From assembly GCF_016919385.1 (NCBI RefSeq), contig NZ_CP070351.1, forward strand, positions 4,154,001 through 4,218,000: 64,000 nt of DNA, written 5' to 3'. The translations under genes and the position numbers were made by a program. Under the pieces are notes generated by a model. That model worked only from the letters and a program-made list of their open reading frames with translations, searched no databases and was not told the origin of the DNA. Source of the DNA: Gordonia sp. PDNC005. Lineage in GTDB: Bacteria; Actinomycetota; Actinomycetes; Mycobacteriales; Mycobacteriaceae. This document shows positions 8,392 to 16,811 of the stretch, piece by piece. The number at the start of each line of letters is the position of its first letter. Position 1 is the stretch's first letter.

Positions 8392-10665
8392 GTGGCCCTC
8401 TATCGCACGTACCGCCCGGCGACGTTCGCTGAAGTCGTAGGCCAGGAGCACGTCACCGCTCCGCTCAGCAGAGCGCTCGATGCGGGCCGAATCAACCACG
8501 CGTACCTGTTCTCGGGGCCGCGCGGCTGCGGCAAGACGTCGTCTGCACGCATCCTCGCGCGCTCCCTGAACTGCGTTGAAGGGCCGACGTCCACTCCGTG
8601 CGGTGTCTGCAACTCGTGCGAGTCTCTCGGCCCCGGCGGCGCGGGCAACCTCGACGTCGTTGAACTCGACGCGGCCAGCCACGGTGGTGTCGACGACACC
8701 CGTGACCTGCGCGACCGCGCGTTCTACGCGCCGGCCGAATCGCGGTACCGCGTCTTCATCATCGACGAGGCGCACATGGTCTCGTCGGCGGGCTTCAACG
8801 CGCTCCTGAAGATCGTCGAGGAGCCGCCGGAGCACCTGATCTTCATTTTCGCGACCACCGAGCCCGAAAAGGTGCTCACCACCATCAAATCGCGTACCCA
8901 TCACTACCCGTTCCGCCTGCTCGCGCCGCCGGTGATGCGCGGACTCCTCGAAGGCATCTGCGCCAAGGAGAACGTGCTCGTGGCGCCCGAGGTGTACCCG
9001 CTGGTGATCCGCGCGGGAGGCGGGTCGCCGCGCGACTCGCTCAGCATCCTCGACCAGCTCCTCGCCGGTGCGGACGTCGACGGAGTCACCTATGATCGCG
9101 CGCTCTCCCTGCTCGGCGTCACCGACTCCGCGCTCATCGACGCCGCAGTCGACGCGCTCGCCGCAGGCGACGGATCCGCACTGTTCGAGGTCGTCGAACG
9201 AGTCGTCGACGCAGGTCATGATCCGCGCCGGTTCGCGATCGACCTCCTCGACCGATTCCGCGACCTGATCCTCCTGCAGGCGGTGCCCGACGCCGCCGAA
9301 CGCGGCCTCGTCGAGGCTCCTGACGACCAGCTCACTCGTATGCGTGCCGTGGTCGACCATCTCGGTGCGGCCACCCTGACTCGCTATGCGGAGGTGGCAC
9401 ACGCGTCGTTGGGCGAGATGCGGGGAACCACGTCGCCGCGTCTGCTCCTCGAGGTGATGTGCTCGCGGATGCTGCTGCCCGGTGCATCCTCCGATGCCGC
9501 AGCGCTTCTGCAACGCATCGAGACCCTCGAACGACGCCCGGCAGGTGTCGCGCAGGAGGCTGCAGGTTCGGTTCCCACGGTTGAACGTCCCGCCGCCCCC
9601 ACCGCGCCGGGGCCCGACGAGCCGCCGTCGCGTTTTGTCCGCCCGTCCCAGCGCAAGGCGGTTGAGGAAGCACCGGAACCGGCTGCCCCGGCCCCGGCTT
9701 CCGTTGTGGAGGCAGTGCCGGTGCGAGTCGCACCGGCACCTACTCCGCAGCCCGAACAGGAGCCGACTCGGGTCGAGCCCGCGGTTCCCGAGCCGAGTGA
9801 GCCCGTCCACTCAGAGCCTCAGCGCGAGGACGTCCCGCGGCAGGAGCCTGAGCGCCGAGAGCCTCCCCAACCGGAGCCTCCCCAACCGGAGCCTCCTCGG
9901 CAGGAGCCGACGCGCCCCGAACCCCAGCGCCCCGAACCCCAGCGCCCCGAACCCCAGCGCCCCGAACCCCAGCGTTCGGAGCAGCAACACGAGAGACGTC
10001 GACCGGAACCCGCCGATGACATCCCGCTCCCGCCGGAGCCTGCGATGGACGCGCCGCCGGAGTCGTACGACGCTCCGCGTCGTGCTCCCGAACCGGCGCC
10101 GGAACCGGAGCCGCAGCCTGTCGACAGTGCACTGACAGTGGAAGAGGTGTCGGCCCGGTGGCCGGACATCCGAGCCGCCGTCCGTACTCAGAGCACCGTC
10201 CTCGAGGCGATGTTGTCGGCGGCTTTTGTACACGCGGTCGCGGGAACCGAGATCGTCCTCGGGCATCCGCACAGTGCGCTCGTGGGCCGTCTGGCCGACG
10301 AACGCGGACTGCGCGCACTGACGACTGCGATCGGAGAGGTCTTCGGGCCGGGCAACAGCGTGAGCGTTGTTCAGGCGACCCCCGACTCCACCCCCGCCGC
10401 GGTCAAGACAGTCGCCTCGCAGGAACCGCAGAAGCGTCAGACGTTCACTCGGCCCAGCCGTCCACAGGAGGAGCAGGCGCCCGAGCCCGAACCCGAACCG
10501 GAGCCGGAACCCGAGCCGCTCACCGCGGACGAGGACCTCACCGACGACGAGCGCGACGAGATGGTCGCCGAAGTTCACAATGCGAGCCCGGACGCCCGAC
10601 TCGACCCCGATCAGGTCGCGCTCGAACTGCTCAAGTCGGAGCTCGGAGCGCGACCCGTCGAGTAG
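8392..10665 (+). CDS. dnaX: DNA polymerase III subunits gamma/tau
   Basis: DnaX is the clamp-loader ATPase that organises the replicative polymerase. The 757-residue protein starts at GTG 8392. The AAA+ core covers about residues 1-370: GPRGCGKTSSARILARSLNC as Walker A, then a zinc cluster C..CGVCNSC, IIDEAHM as Walker B and an FATTEPEKV sensor. A Pro/Glu/Arg-rich linker of about 200 residues follows, containing short tandem repeats (9859-9972). A C-terminal tau domain begins at about residue 580 (LTVEEVSARWPDI). No A-rich slippery heptamer was seen, so a separate gamma product by frameshifting is not predicted. It converges on the methyltransferase gene with a 13-base gap. Confidence 0.93.
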   Translation: MALYRTYRPATFAEVVGQEHVTAPLSRALDAGRINHAYLFSGPRGCGKTSSARILARSLNCVEGPTSTPCGVCNSCESLGPGGAGNLDVVELDAASHGGVDDTRDLRDRAFYAPAESRYRVFIIDEAHMVSSAGFNALLKIVEEPPEHLIFIFATTEPEKVLTTIKSRTHHYPFRLLAPPVMRGLLEGICAKENVLVAPEVYPLVIRAGGGSPRDSLSILDQLLAGADVDGVTYDRALSLLGVTDSALIDAAVDALAAGDGSALFEVVERVVDAGHDPRRFAIDLLDRFRDLILLQAVPDAAERGLVEAPDDQLTRMRAVVDHLGAATLTRYAEVAHASLGEMRGTTSPRLLLEVMCSRMLLPGASSDAAALLQRIETLERRPAGVAQEAAGSVPTVERPAAPTAPGPDEPPSRFVRPSQRKAVEEAPEPAAPAPASVVEAVPVRVAPAPTPQPEQEPTRVEPAVPEPSEPVHSEPQREDVPRQEPERREPPQPEPPQPEPPRQEPTRPEPQRPEPQRPEPQRPEPQRSEQQHERRRPEPADDIPLPPEPAMDAPPESYDAPRRAPEPAPEPEPQPVDSALTVEEVSARWPDIRAAVRTQSTVLEAMLSAAFVHAVAGTEIVLGHPHSALVGRLADERGLRALTTAIGEVFGPGNSVSVVQATPDSTPAAVKTVASQEPQKRQTFTRPSRPQEEQAPEPEPEPEPEPEPLTADEDLTDDERDEMVAEVHNASPDARLDPDQVALELLKSELGARPVE
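9859..9972 (+). repeat. In-frame 15-base tandem repeats in the dnaX linker
   Basis: Four identical copies of CGCCCCGAACCCCAG, coding for the pentapeptide RPEPQ, run from 9913 to 9972. Just upstream two identical copies of GAGCCTCCCCAACCG (9859-9888) are followed by a diverged third. The unit length is a multiple of three, so copy-number change would only alter linker length. Confidence 0.9.
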
Positions 10666-10678
10666 TCCGGCGGGTCGG

Positions 10679-11947
10679 TCAGGCGTCCCACCACGGCCGC
10701 AGCGGGAGGGTCTGTGCGCCGTCGTCGTCCAGGCGGGTGGCCAGGGCGTGGTGGAGCTGGACGATGTCGCGTTCGAAGCCGATCCGACACCCGGCCATGT
10801 AGAGCCCCCACTGTCGTGCGGTGCCTTCGCCGACTTCGGCGACGGCCTCGTCCCAGTTCTTCACGAGGTTGGCGTTCCAGTCGCGCAACGTCATCGCGTA
10901 GTGGATGCGGAAGTTCTCCTCGTGGACAACTTCGAGATTCGGCACATCCTGCATCTTGGAGATGATCGTGCCCGCACCGGTGAGTTCCCCGTCCGGGAAC
11001 ACGTAGCGCTCGATGAACGGGCCTGCCTTGCTCTTGTGACGGTTGTCCGGACGGGTGATGCAGTGGTTGAGGATCATTCCGCCGGGCCGGACCTTGTCGC
11101 GCATGAACGTGAAGTACTTCGGGTAGTTCGCGACGCCGATGTGCTCGGTGAGGCCGATCGACGAGACGGCGTCGAACCCCGACTCGGGAACGTCCCGGTA
11201 GTCGCTGTGCCGTACCTCGGCGAACTCCGCCAGACCTTCGGCGACGATCGCGGCCTGAGCCCACTGCGCCTGTTCCTGCGACAGCGTGACGCCGAGCGTG
11301 TGGACGCCGCGTCGAGCCGCGTACCGAACCATGCCACCCCAGCCGCAACCTATGTCGAGCAGACGGTCACCGGGCTGCAGCCGCAGCTTGTCGAAGATAA
11401 GGCGGTACTTGTTCTCCTGTGCCTGCTCGAGCGTCGCTTCCTCGGTCGGGTAGACGGCGCACGTGTACGTCATCGATTCGCCGAGGACGAGTTCGTAAAA
11501 CCGGTTGGAGACGTCGTAGTGGTAGCTGATCGCCTCGGCGTCTCGCTCCTTGCTGTGGCGGAGTCCTTCGGCGAATCGCCGCCATTTCGGCAGCGACTCC
11601 TGCGGTGGCGGCGCGATCGGCTTGAAATGCTCAACGCCTATGTCGCGCGCCATCTGCGCGAGTTCGAGGGGCCCGGGTTTCGTGAACTTCAGGTCACCTG
11701 CGAGAGCCTGAAGCGTCGCGTACGGGTCGCCGGGGTGGCTCCCGACAAGCTCCAGATCGCCCGAGACGTAGGCGCGCGCCAAACCGAGATCACCCGGGGC
11801 GGTGACCAGGTACGTCGTGCCGCGCGGGTTCTTCAAGTGCAAGCCGTAGTCGGCGTCGGCGGGACCAGCGCTGCTGCCGTCGTACGCGGTCACCCGGATT
11901 CCGAGCTCGTGACCGACCAGTTTCTCGAAGATGTGCGCCAGTTTCAC
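10679..11947 (-). CDS. Cyclopropane-fatty-acid-synthase-like SAM methyltransferase (Rv3720/UfaA1 type)
   Basis: This 422-residue enzyme belongs to the CFAS/mycolic acid methyltransferase family. An N-terminal sterol-carrier-like region is followed by a methyltransferase core with LDIGCGWGG near residue 198 (SAM binding), then YTCAVYPTEEATLEQAQ and GLTEHIG. The family adds a methyl or methylene carbon to phospholipid-bound unsaturated acyl chains. The GTG at 11947 overlaps the stop of the upstream FAD-oxidase gene by 4 bases (GTGA), so the two are translationally coupled. This pairing matches Rv3719-Rv3720. The related pair Rv0449c-UfaA1 (BfaA/BfaB) makes 10-methyl branched tuberculostearate-type acids, so a similar two-step methylation and reduction is inferred. 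Confidence 0.85.
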   Translation of the reverse strand: MKLAHIFEKLVGHELGIRVTAYDGSSAGPADADYGLHLKNPRGTTYLVTAPGDLGLARAYVSGDLELVGSHPGDPYATLQALAGDLKFTKPGPLELAQMARDIGVEHFKPIAPPPQESLPKWRRFAEGLRHSKERDAEAISYHYDVSNRFYELVLGESMTYTCAVYPTEEATLEQAQENKYRLIFDKLRLQPGDRLLDIGCGWGGMVRYAARRGVHTLGVTLSQEQAQWAQAAIVAEGLAEFAEVRHSDYRDVPESGFDAVSSIGLTEHIGVANYPKYFTFMRDKVRPGGMILNHCITRPDNRHKSKAGPFIERYVFPDGELTGAGTIISKMQDVPNLEVVHEENFRIHYAMTLRDWNANLVKNWDEAVAEVGEGTARQWGLYMAGCRIGFERDIVQLHHALATRLDDDGAQTLPLRPWWDA

Positions 11948-13356
11948 TGCTGCTTCACCGCTTTCTCGTAGAGGCCGAGGAGTCTGCCGTCCGGGTCGTA
12001 CCGCTTCTTCAACGCCGGGTATGTCTCGCCTCCGTAGAGGCGGGAGAACTCGTCCTTCGGATAGAACGACTCCGAGTACAGCGACTTGTGGCCGCCCAAC
12101 TCGCTGACCTGTTGTTCGATCAGCCTGTTCGTGTGTCCCGGATGTCCGGGGGTCACGGGGACCGCCGACCAGAAGCCGACGTTCACGTAGGTGCGACCGC
12201 GCTGCAGGGGATACAGGGGCCACGGTTGCTGTGCGTCTCCGGGCGACGGTTCGGCCAGTTTGAGCGGGCACAGCCAGATCGGTTCGATCGGGACCTCTCG
12301 CAGGAACCAGCGCATGAAGTCGGCGGTCCGATCGATCGGGACCTCGATGTCTTGCACCACTCGCTCGTTGGCCGGGAGTCCCCTGCGGGCGTTGAGTCTG
12401 TCGGCGATGTTCCACCGATGGTCGTAGCCGATGAGCTTCCAGTAGAAGCTGCTTCGGAGGTACTTCTTGGGCCAGAACCGGCGGATGCGCGGGTTCTGTG
12501 CGCCGAACGCACGCGAACACCAGAACCAGTCGGTGTCCCACCGCCACAGATAGTCGCGAATCGTCAGACGGTCTCGTTTCGGATTGTCGACGTCGTCGTG
12601 CTGAATCGATCGGTAGTAGATGTCGCGATCGGTGTAGTCGCTGACCGGGCCGGGTTCATCGGTCTGACGTCCGAGCACGAGGTAGCACTCGTCGGCGGAG
12701 AAGACGACACCGTCCAGGTAGTCGACCCGTTCGCCCTGGTAGACGTGGTCGTCGGCGACAGCGGTCATCGTCGACTCCATGGTGTCGAGGTCGGTGAATC
12801 GGACGTGACGTAGTTCGACGAACGGTTCGACCTTCTCCAGCGTGATCGCGAGCCGGACCGAGTATCCGAGCGTCCCGTAGGAATTGGGGAATCCGAAGAA
12901 CAGGTCGCGGTACTCGTTGTCAGGTCGTGCGACGACGAGTTCACCTGCGCCGGTGAGGATCTCGATTTCCTGGACGGCCTCGTGGGGGAGACCTGCGCGG
13001 AAGGCGCTGGACTCGATTCCCATGCCGGTGACGGCGCCGCCAAGAGTGATCGTCTTGAGTTGAGGGACGACCGTCGGCGCCAGTCCGTGAGCGAGGCATG
13101 CGTCGACGAGGTCTTCGTAGGTGCACATCCCAGCGACTTGTGCGGTCCTCGTGGTCGGATCGACCGAGATCACCGAGTCCAGGCCCGAGACGTCCAACCC
13201 GGGAACGGACACGTCGGCGCGCTTGCGGAACAGGTTCGACGTCTTCTTGGCGAGCCGAACTGTCGAGCCCGGCGGGATCGCGCGGTAGCTCTCCACGAGA
13301 CGGTTCACGCCACGATCAAACGCGGCGACGTTGTACTCCGAACGTATGGCGGCCAC
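11944..13356 (-). CDS. FAD-linked oxidoreductase, partner of the lipid methyltransferase (Rv3719/BfaA type)
   Basis: This 470-residue protein has the FAD-binding PCMH arrangement seen in DHCR24-like oxidoreductases. An N-terminal FAD half spans about residues 20-210 and includes SVISVDPTTRTAQVAGMCTYEDL, TVVPQLKTITLGGAVTG and FFGFPNSYGTLGYSVRL. The C-terminal half is rich in aromatic residues and carries WLCPLK and YVNVGFW. The proposed role is reduction of a methylene-branched acyl intermediate made by the coupled methyltransferase downstream. That is known for the BfaA family and inferred here from the shared GTGA overlap. The ATG at 13356 opens the operon, which is divergent from the SRPBCC gene. 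Confidence 0.85.
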   Translation of the reverse strand: MAAIRSEYNVAAFDRGVNRLVESYRAIPPGSTVRLAKKTSNLFRKRADVSVPGLDVSGLDSVISVDPTTRTAQVAGMCTYEDLVDACLAHGLAPTVVPQLKTITLGGAVTGMGIESSAFRAGLPHEAVQEIEILTGAGELVVARPDNEYRDLFFGFPNSYGTLGYSVRLAITLEKVEPFVELRHVRFTDLDTMESTMTAVADDHVYQGERVDYLDGVVFSADECYLVLGRQTDEPGPVSDYTDRDIYYRSIQHDDVDNPKRDRLTIRDYLWRWDTDWFWCSRAFGAQNPRIRRFWPKKYLRSSFYWKLIGYDHRWNIADRLNARRGLPANERVVQDIEVPIDRTADFMRWFLREVPIEPIWLCPLKLAEPSPGDAQQPWPLYPLQRGRTYVNVGFWSAVPVTPGHPGHTNRLIEQQVSELGGHKSLYSESFYPKDEFSRLYGGETYPALKKRYDPDGRLLGLYEKAVKQQ

Positions 13357-13481
13357 CTAGCCACCGTAGCGCTGGTCACGATTCCGGCGACAGCGGATAT
13401 CCCCAGTACCGTGGTGGGGTACAGGTTTCCGTGGTCACTTCCGCAGCGGGAACAGCGATTTTCATGAAGGAGTCACCTCAA

Positions 13482-13919
13482 GTGGGTCAGGTCACCGCCA
13501 CCGCATCAGTTCAGATCGCCGCTCCCGTGGACGCCGTGTCCACGGCACTCGCCGACTACGCGTCGGTCCGCGCCGAGCTCCTCCCCGCCAACTACCGCGA
13601 CTACACCGTCGTCGAGGGCGGCGTCGGCGCAGGCACCGTGGTGCACTGGATCCTGCAGGCCACCGAGAAGCGCTCGCGCGACGTCCTCGCCGACGTGACC
13701 GTGGCGGGCGACACCATCACCGAGACCGATCGCAACTCGACGATGGTGACGACCTACCGCGTGACTGCGGCGGGTGCGGGATCGCAGGTCGAGACCACCA
13801 CGTCGTGGAAGGGCGCGGGAGGCATCGGCGGCTTCTTCGAGCGCACGTTCGCGCCCAAGGGACTGAACCGCATCCAGAACGAGCTGCTCGGCAATCTGAA
13901 GTCGCGCCTCGAGAAGTGA
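13482..13919 (+). CDS. SRPBCC (START-like) family protein, Rv3718c-like
   Basis: This 145-residue protein has the START/SRPBCC pattern. An opening strand TATASVQIAAPVDAVSTALADY is followed by beta strands with alternating hydrophobic residues and a C-terminal helix ending NRIQNELLGNLKSRLE. The fold forms a hydrophobic pocket, so binding of a lipid or aromatic ligand is likely. The GTG at 13482 was chosen because AAGGAG lies 9 bases upstream. The in-frame ATG at 13464 has no ribosome site. Its stop overlaps the next start by 4 bases (GTGA), so it is coupled to the pseudouridine synthase. It also occurs beside the FAD/methyltransferase pair in M. tuberculosis. Confidence 0.75.
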   Translation: MGQVTATASVQIAAPVDAVSTALADYASVRAELLPANYRDYTVVEGGVGAGTVVHWILQATEKRSRDVLADVTVAGDTITETDRNSTMVTTYRVTAAGAGSQVETTTSWKGAGGIGGFFERTFAPKGLNRIQNELLGNLKSRLEK

Positions 13920-14845
13920 GTCGCAGGGGACGTCGCCGGATCAAACCGCTGGCCGCCCGGGATGGCGTCGACGCCACCCGGGTGGTTCTTCGTACCGGCG
14001 ATGTCCCTCTCAGCATCGCGGAGACTTTGCTGCTGACGCCCTCGTTGAGTGGTTGGACCCGCGACGAACTGGACAGACGCGCCGAGGCGGGGGAGATCGT
14101 CGACGTCGACGGCGCACCTGTCGATCTGGAGCAGATCGTCACCAGGCCGGTTCCCGTGTATCTCTACCGAGATCTGCCGTACGAGCAGGACGTCCCGTTC
14201 GACATGCCGGTCCTGCACGTCGACGATCGGCTGATCGTGGTCGACAAGCCGCACTACCTCGCGACGATGCCGCGTGGCTCGCATGTCGCGCAGACCGCGC
14301 TTGTTCGGCTACGCCGCGAGTTCGGCGACGACGTCGCGCCCGTTCACCGGCTCGACCGGTTGACCGCAGGCGTTCTGCTCTTCACCCGCAGGTCGGACGC
14401 GAGGGCCGCGTACCAGGATCTCTTCTCCTCGCGCCGCGTCGTCAAGGAGTACCGGGCGCTCGCGAAGGCCGATACCACGCTTGTCGACGTCGTCCACATC
14501 GAGAACCGCATCGAGAAGAACGCAGGTGACCTTCGTGCCCGCGTCGTGCCGGGCGAGGTCAACGCGGTCAGTGACATCAGTCTGATCGAGACCCGCGAGA
14601 GCGGTCTCGGTCTCTACCGCCTCCGACCGTCGACCGGACGGACTCACCAACTCCGACTGCACATGGCCGGACTCGGAGTTCCCATCGTCGACGACCCGCT
14701 CTATCCGGTCGTCGACAGGGAACGGGTCGATGCCGCAGTCGACGACTTCACCAGGCCGCTTCGACTCCTCGCGCACTCCGTGGAGTTCGTCGACCCGTTC
14801 ACCGGCTCTGCCCGGCGGTTCGAGAGTGGATCGTCTCTCGCGTGA
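13916..14845 (+). CDS. RluA-family RNA pseudouridine synthase
   Basis: This 309-residue enzyme isomerises specific uridines in RNA to pseudouridine. The RluA signature VHRLDRLTAGVLLF carries the catalytic aspartate near residue 147. LHVDDRLIVVDKPHYLATMPRG precedes it, and RPSTGRTHQLRLHMAGLGVPIVDDPLYP follows. The N-terminal 90 residues (including LSGWTRDELDRRAEAGEI) are a reduced S4-like leader region. The GTG start overlaps the SRPBCC stop. Whether the substrate is rRNA or tRNA cannot be told from sequence alone. Confidence 0.88.
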   Translation: MSRRGRRRIKPLAARDGVDATRVVLRTGDVPLSIAETLLLTPSLSGWTRDELDRRAEAGEIVDVDGAPVDLEQIVTRPVPVYLYRDLPYEQDVPFDMPVLHVDDRLIVVDKPHYLATMPRGSHVAQTALVRLRREFGDDVAPVHRLDRLTAGVLLFTRRSDARAAYQDLFSSRRVVKEYRALAKADTTLVDVVHIENRIEKNAGDLRARVVPGEVNAVSDISLIETRESGLGLYRLRPSTGRTHQLRLHMAGLGVPIVDDPLYPVVDRERVDAAVDDFTRPLRLLAHSVEFVDPFTGSARRFESGSSLA

Positions 14846-14929
14846 GTGGTGTCCCTCCGGCGTGGCGATGTCACATACCAGGTCGCTCCGCCGCTCACGT
14901 ACCACTCGGGCGATCGTTAGGATCGACCG

Positions 14930-15259
14930 GTGGCGATCATCGGGAGTTACGAGCGGCATCCGGACCTGGGGTGTGAGGCCGTCGTGTTCCTCGACGAGGA
15001 GTCGGATGCGTGCGTGCAACTCCAACGTGATCTGCCGGGCGGGCCGAGGGCTGCCGAGTACTGCCTGACCACGGGCGCGAGTGCGCCGGTGTACGACGCG
15101 GTGTCTCAATGGCGCCGGGTCGGGGATCGGTTCGAGTTCGCCCTGATACCCAGGGCGGCACGGTTGTTCGGCGACGAGGTGATCTCGTTCGACGTCGTCA
15201 CCGACGGTGACGTGAGCGTCGACCAACTCGCCGAGCATGTGGAGCGACTGCTCCGCTGA
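14930..15259 (+). CDS. Small hypothetical protein, possibly Imm10-like
   Basis: This 109-residue protein starts at GTG 14930. It has a beta-rich look: FLDEESDACVQLQRDL, then a YCLTTGASAPVYDAVSQWRRVGDRFEFAL block and a C-terminal FDVVTDGDVSVDQLAEHVERLL helix. The YC...WRR..RFEF.L pattern resembles the Imm10 immunity fold, but no toxin gene is nearby. This could instead be a generic housekeeping protein. It lies 24 bases upstream of the YbaB gene in the same direction. Confidence 0.5.
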   Translation: MAIIGSYERHPDLGCEAVVFLDEESDACVQLQRDLPGGPRAAEYCLTTGASAPVYDAVSQWRRVGDRFEFALIPRAARLFGDEVISFDVVTDGDVSVDQLAEHVERLLR

Positions 15260-15282
15260 CCGCAGCGACTATCCTGGACTCC

Positions 15283-15636
15283 GTGACTGACGCATTCGAT
15301 CCCAGCGCCCTCTTCGGTGGCGGCGGCGGAGACAACCCGATGGCCGGACTTCTCGCGCAGGCGCAGGAGATGCAGGCCAAGCTCGTGGCGGCGCAGGACG
15401 AGATCGCGAACACGACCGTGACCGGCCAGGCGGGCAACGGCCTCGTCACGGTGACCGGAACCGGCACGGGTGAGGTGACCGGCGTCGAGATCAAGCGCGA
15501 CGTCGTCGACCCGGACGACATCGAGACTCTTCAGGATCTGCTCGTCGGCGCACTCGCCGATCTGGCGCACAATCGCGACGCCGTCACCGCAGAGAAGATG
15601 GGCCCGCTGGCGGGCGGCCTGCCCGGACTGGGCTGA
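15283..15636 (+). CDS. ybaB: YbaB/EbfC family nucleoid-associated protein
   Basis: This 117-residue protein begins at GTG 15283. An N-terminal Gly-rich stretch is followed by GLLAQAQEMQAKLVAAQDEIANTTVTGQAGNGLVTVTGTG, the long helix and beta-hairpin of the YbaB fold, and a C-terminal helix with LVGALADLAHNRD. YbaB dimers bind DNA and are encoded next to recR in most bacteria, as here, where recR starts 9 bases downstream. It is the Rv3716c equivalent. Confidence 0.92.
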   Translation: MTDAFDPSALFGGGGGDNPMAGLLAQAQEMQAKLVAAQDEIANTTVTGQAGNGLVTVTGTGTGEVTGVEIKRDVVDPDDIETLQDLLVGALADLAHNRDAVTAEKMGPLAGGLPGLG

Positions 15637-15645
15637 GCGGACCTC

Positions 15646-16257
15646 ATGTACGAAGGACCCATTCAGGATCTGATCGACCAGTTGGCGAAGCTGCCCGGAC
15701 TGGGTCCGAAGGGCGCGCAGCGCATCGCTTTCCACCTGTTGGCGGGTGAGAACGCCGAGATCGATCGGCTCACCGCCGCGCTCGGCAAAGTCCGCGACGA
15801 CGTGACGTTCTGCGCCGAATGCGGCAACATCGCGGCCGACCGCCTCTGCCGGATCTGTGCGGACGCGCGACGCGACGCGACCAAGATCTGCGTCGTCGAG
15901 GAACCGAAGGACATCTACGCGATCGAGCGAACCCGAGAGTTCGACGGCCGCTATCACGTGCTGGGCGGGGCGCTCGATCCGTTGTCGGGCGTCGGCCCGG
16001 ATCAGCTCCGCATTCGTGAACTGCTCAAACGGCTCGCGGAGCAGGCGGACGGCTCGGTCGTCAGCGAGATCATCGTCGCCACCGACCCGAACACCGAAGG
16101 CGAGGCGACGGCGACGTATCTGCTGCGCATGCTGAAGGACTTCCCCGGCCTGTCGGTCACTCGCCTTGCGTCCGGCCTGCCGATGGGCGGCGACTTGGAG
16201 TTCGCCGACGAACTGACGCTCGGCCGCGCGTTGTCCGGACGTCGCGTGCTGGTCTGA
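15646..16257 (+). CDS. recR: Recombination mediator protein RecR
   Basis: RecR acts with RecF/RecO to load RecA at single-stranded gaps. The 203-residue protein has the standard domains: helix-hairpin-helix [17 protein letters not shown] at about 15-32, a C4 zinc finger [16 protein letters not shown] at about 54-69, and a Toprim domain with [14 protein letters not shown] and [19 protein letters not shown]. The ATG at 15646 gives the normal length. Its TGA stop shares one base with the next start (TGATG). Confidence 0.95.
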   Translation: MYEGPIQDLIDQLAKLPGLGPKGAQRIAFHLLAGENAEIDRLTAALGKVRDDVTFCAECGNIAADRLCRICADARRDATKICVVEEPKDIYAIERTREFDGRYHVLGGALDPLSGVGPDQLRIRELLKRLAEQADGSVVSEIIVATDPNTEGEATATYLLRMLKDFPGLSVTRLASGLPMGGDLEFADELTLGRALSGRRVLV

Positions 16258-16811
16258 TGGATTGGGCGCGTCTCGCCGACGAGGTCGCAGTCCGCGACGG
16301 TCTCACCGAGGGCATGATCGCGATCGACGGTCGTTCCGGTTCCGGTAAGAGCACGTTCGGCGCCGAACTGGCACGTGCGCTCGCCGATCGTGGACGGTCA
16401 TGCGTGTTGGTCAGCACCGACGACTTCGCGACGTGGGATCAGCCTGCTGCATGGTGGCCGGAGATGGAACGCGATGTCATCCGCGCCTTCGAGCGACGCC
16501 ACGACTACGTGTACCACCCTCGGATCTGGGTGGACGGGGCGCCACAGGTAGGCCCGTCGGTGTGGCTCCGCTGGAAACCCATCCTGATCATCGAAGGTGT
16601 CACGTCGGCGCGCCGCACCGTGTTCGAGCGGCTCGCCGCCGCCTACTGGATCGACGGCCCGTCCGCAGCAGAGCGTCTGGAGCGGACCGTCGCGCGGGAC
16701 GGTGAGGCGAGTCGGGCGCACCTGGCGGCGTGGCAGCAGTTCGAGGACGGCTGGTTCGCCGTCGACGGGACGCGGGACCGCTGCCGGGTGCTCGGCTCAG
16801 CCCAGGTCTGA
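16257..16811 (+). CDS. P-loop kinase, uridine-kinase-like
   Basis: This 184-residue protein has a Walker A motif GRSGSGKST at about residues 24-32 and a possible Asp-Asp (STDDF) near residue 57. It also has a late lid-like region with ERLERTVARDGEASRAHL. This arrangement resembles small nucleoside or uridine kinase-like NTPases that phosphorylate a small molecule. The substrate is not known. Its start overlaps the recR stop by one base, so it is translated with recR. Its 3' end overlaps the convergent LacI gene by 15 bases. Confidence 0.75.
   Translation: MDWARLADEVAVRDGLTEGMIAIDGRSGSGKSTFGAELARALADRGRSCVLVSTDDFATWDQPAAWWPEMERDVIRAFERRHDYVYHPRIWVDGAPQVGPSVWLRWKPILIIEGVTSARRTVFERLAAAYWIDGPSAAERLERTVARDGEASRAHLAAWQQFEDGWFAVDGTRDRCRVLGSAQV

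Noticed and set aside
9859..9972. A CRISPR array in the short repeats
   Set aside because: Units are 15 bases with no spacers and lie in frame inside dnaX. No cas genes are present.
8392..10665. Programmed frameshifting in dnaX to make gamma
   Set aside because: No A-rich slippery heptamer or suitable downstream stem was visible in the expected region.
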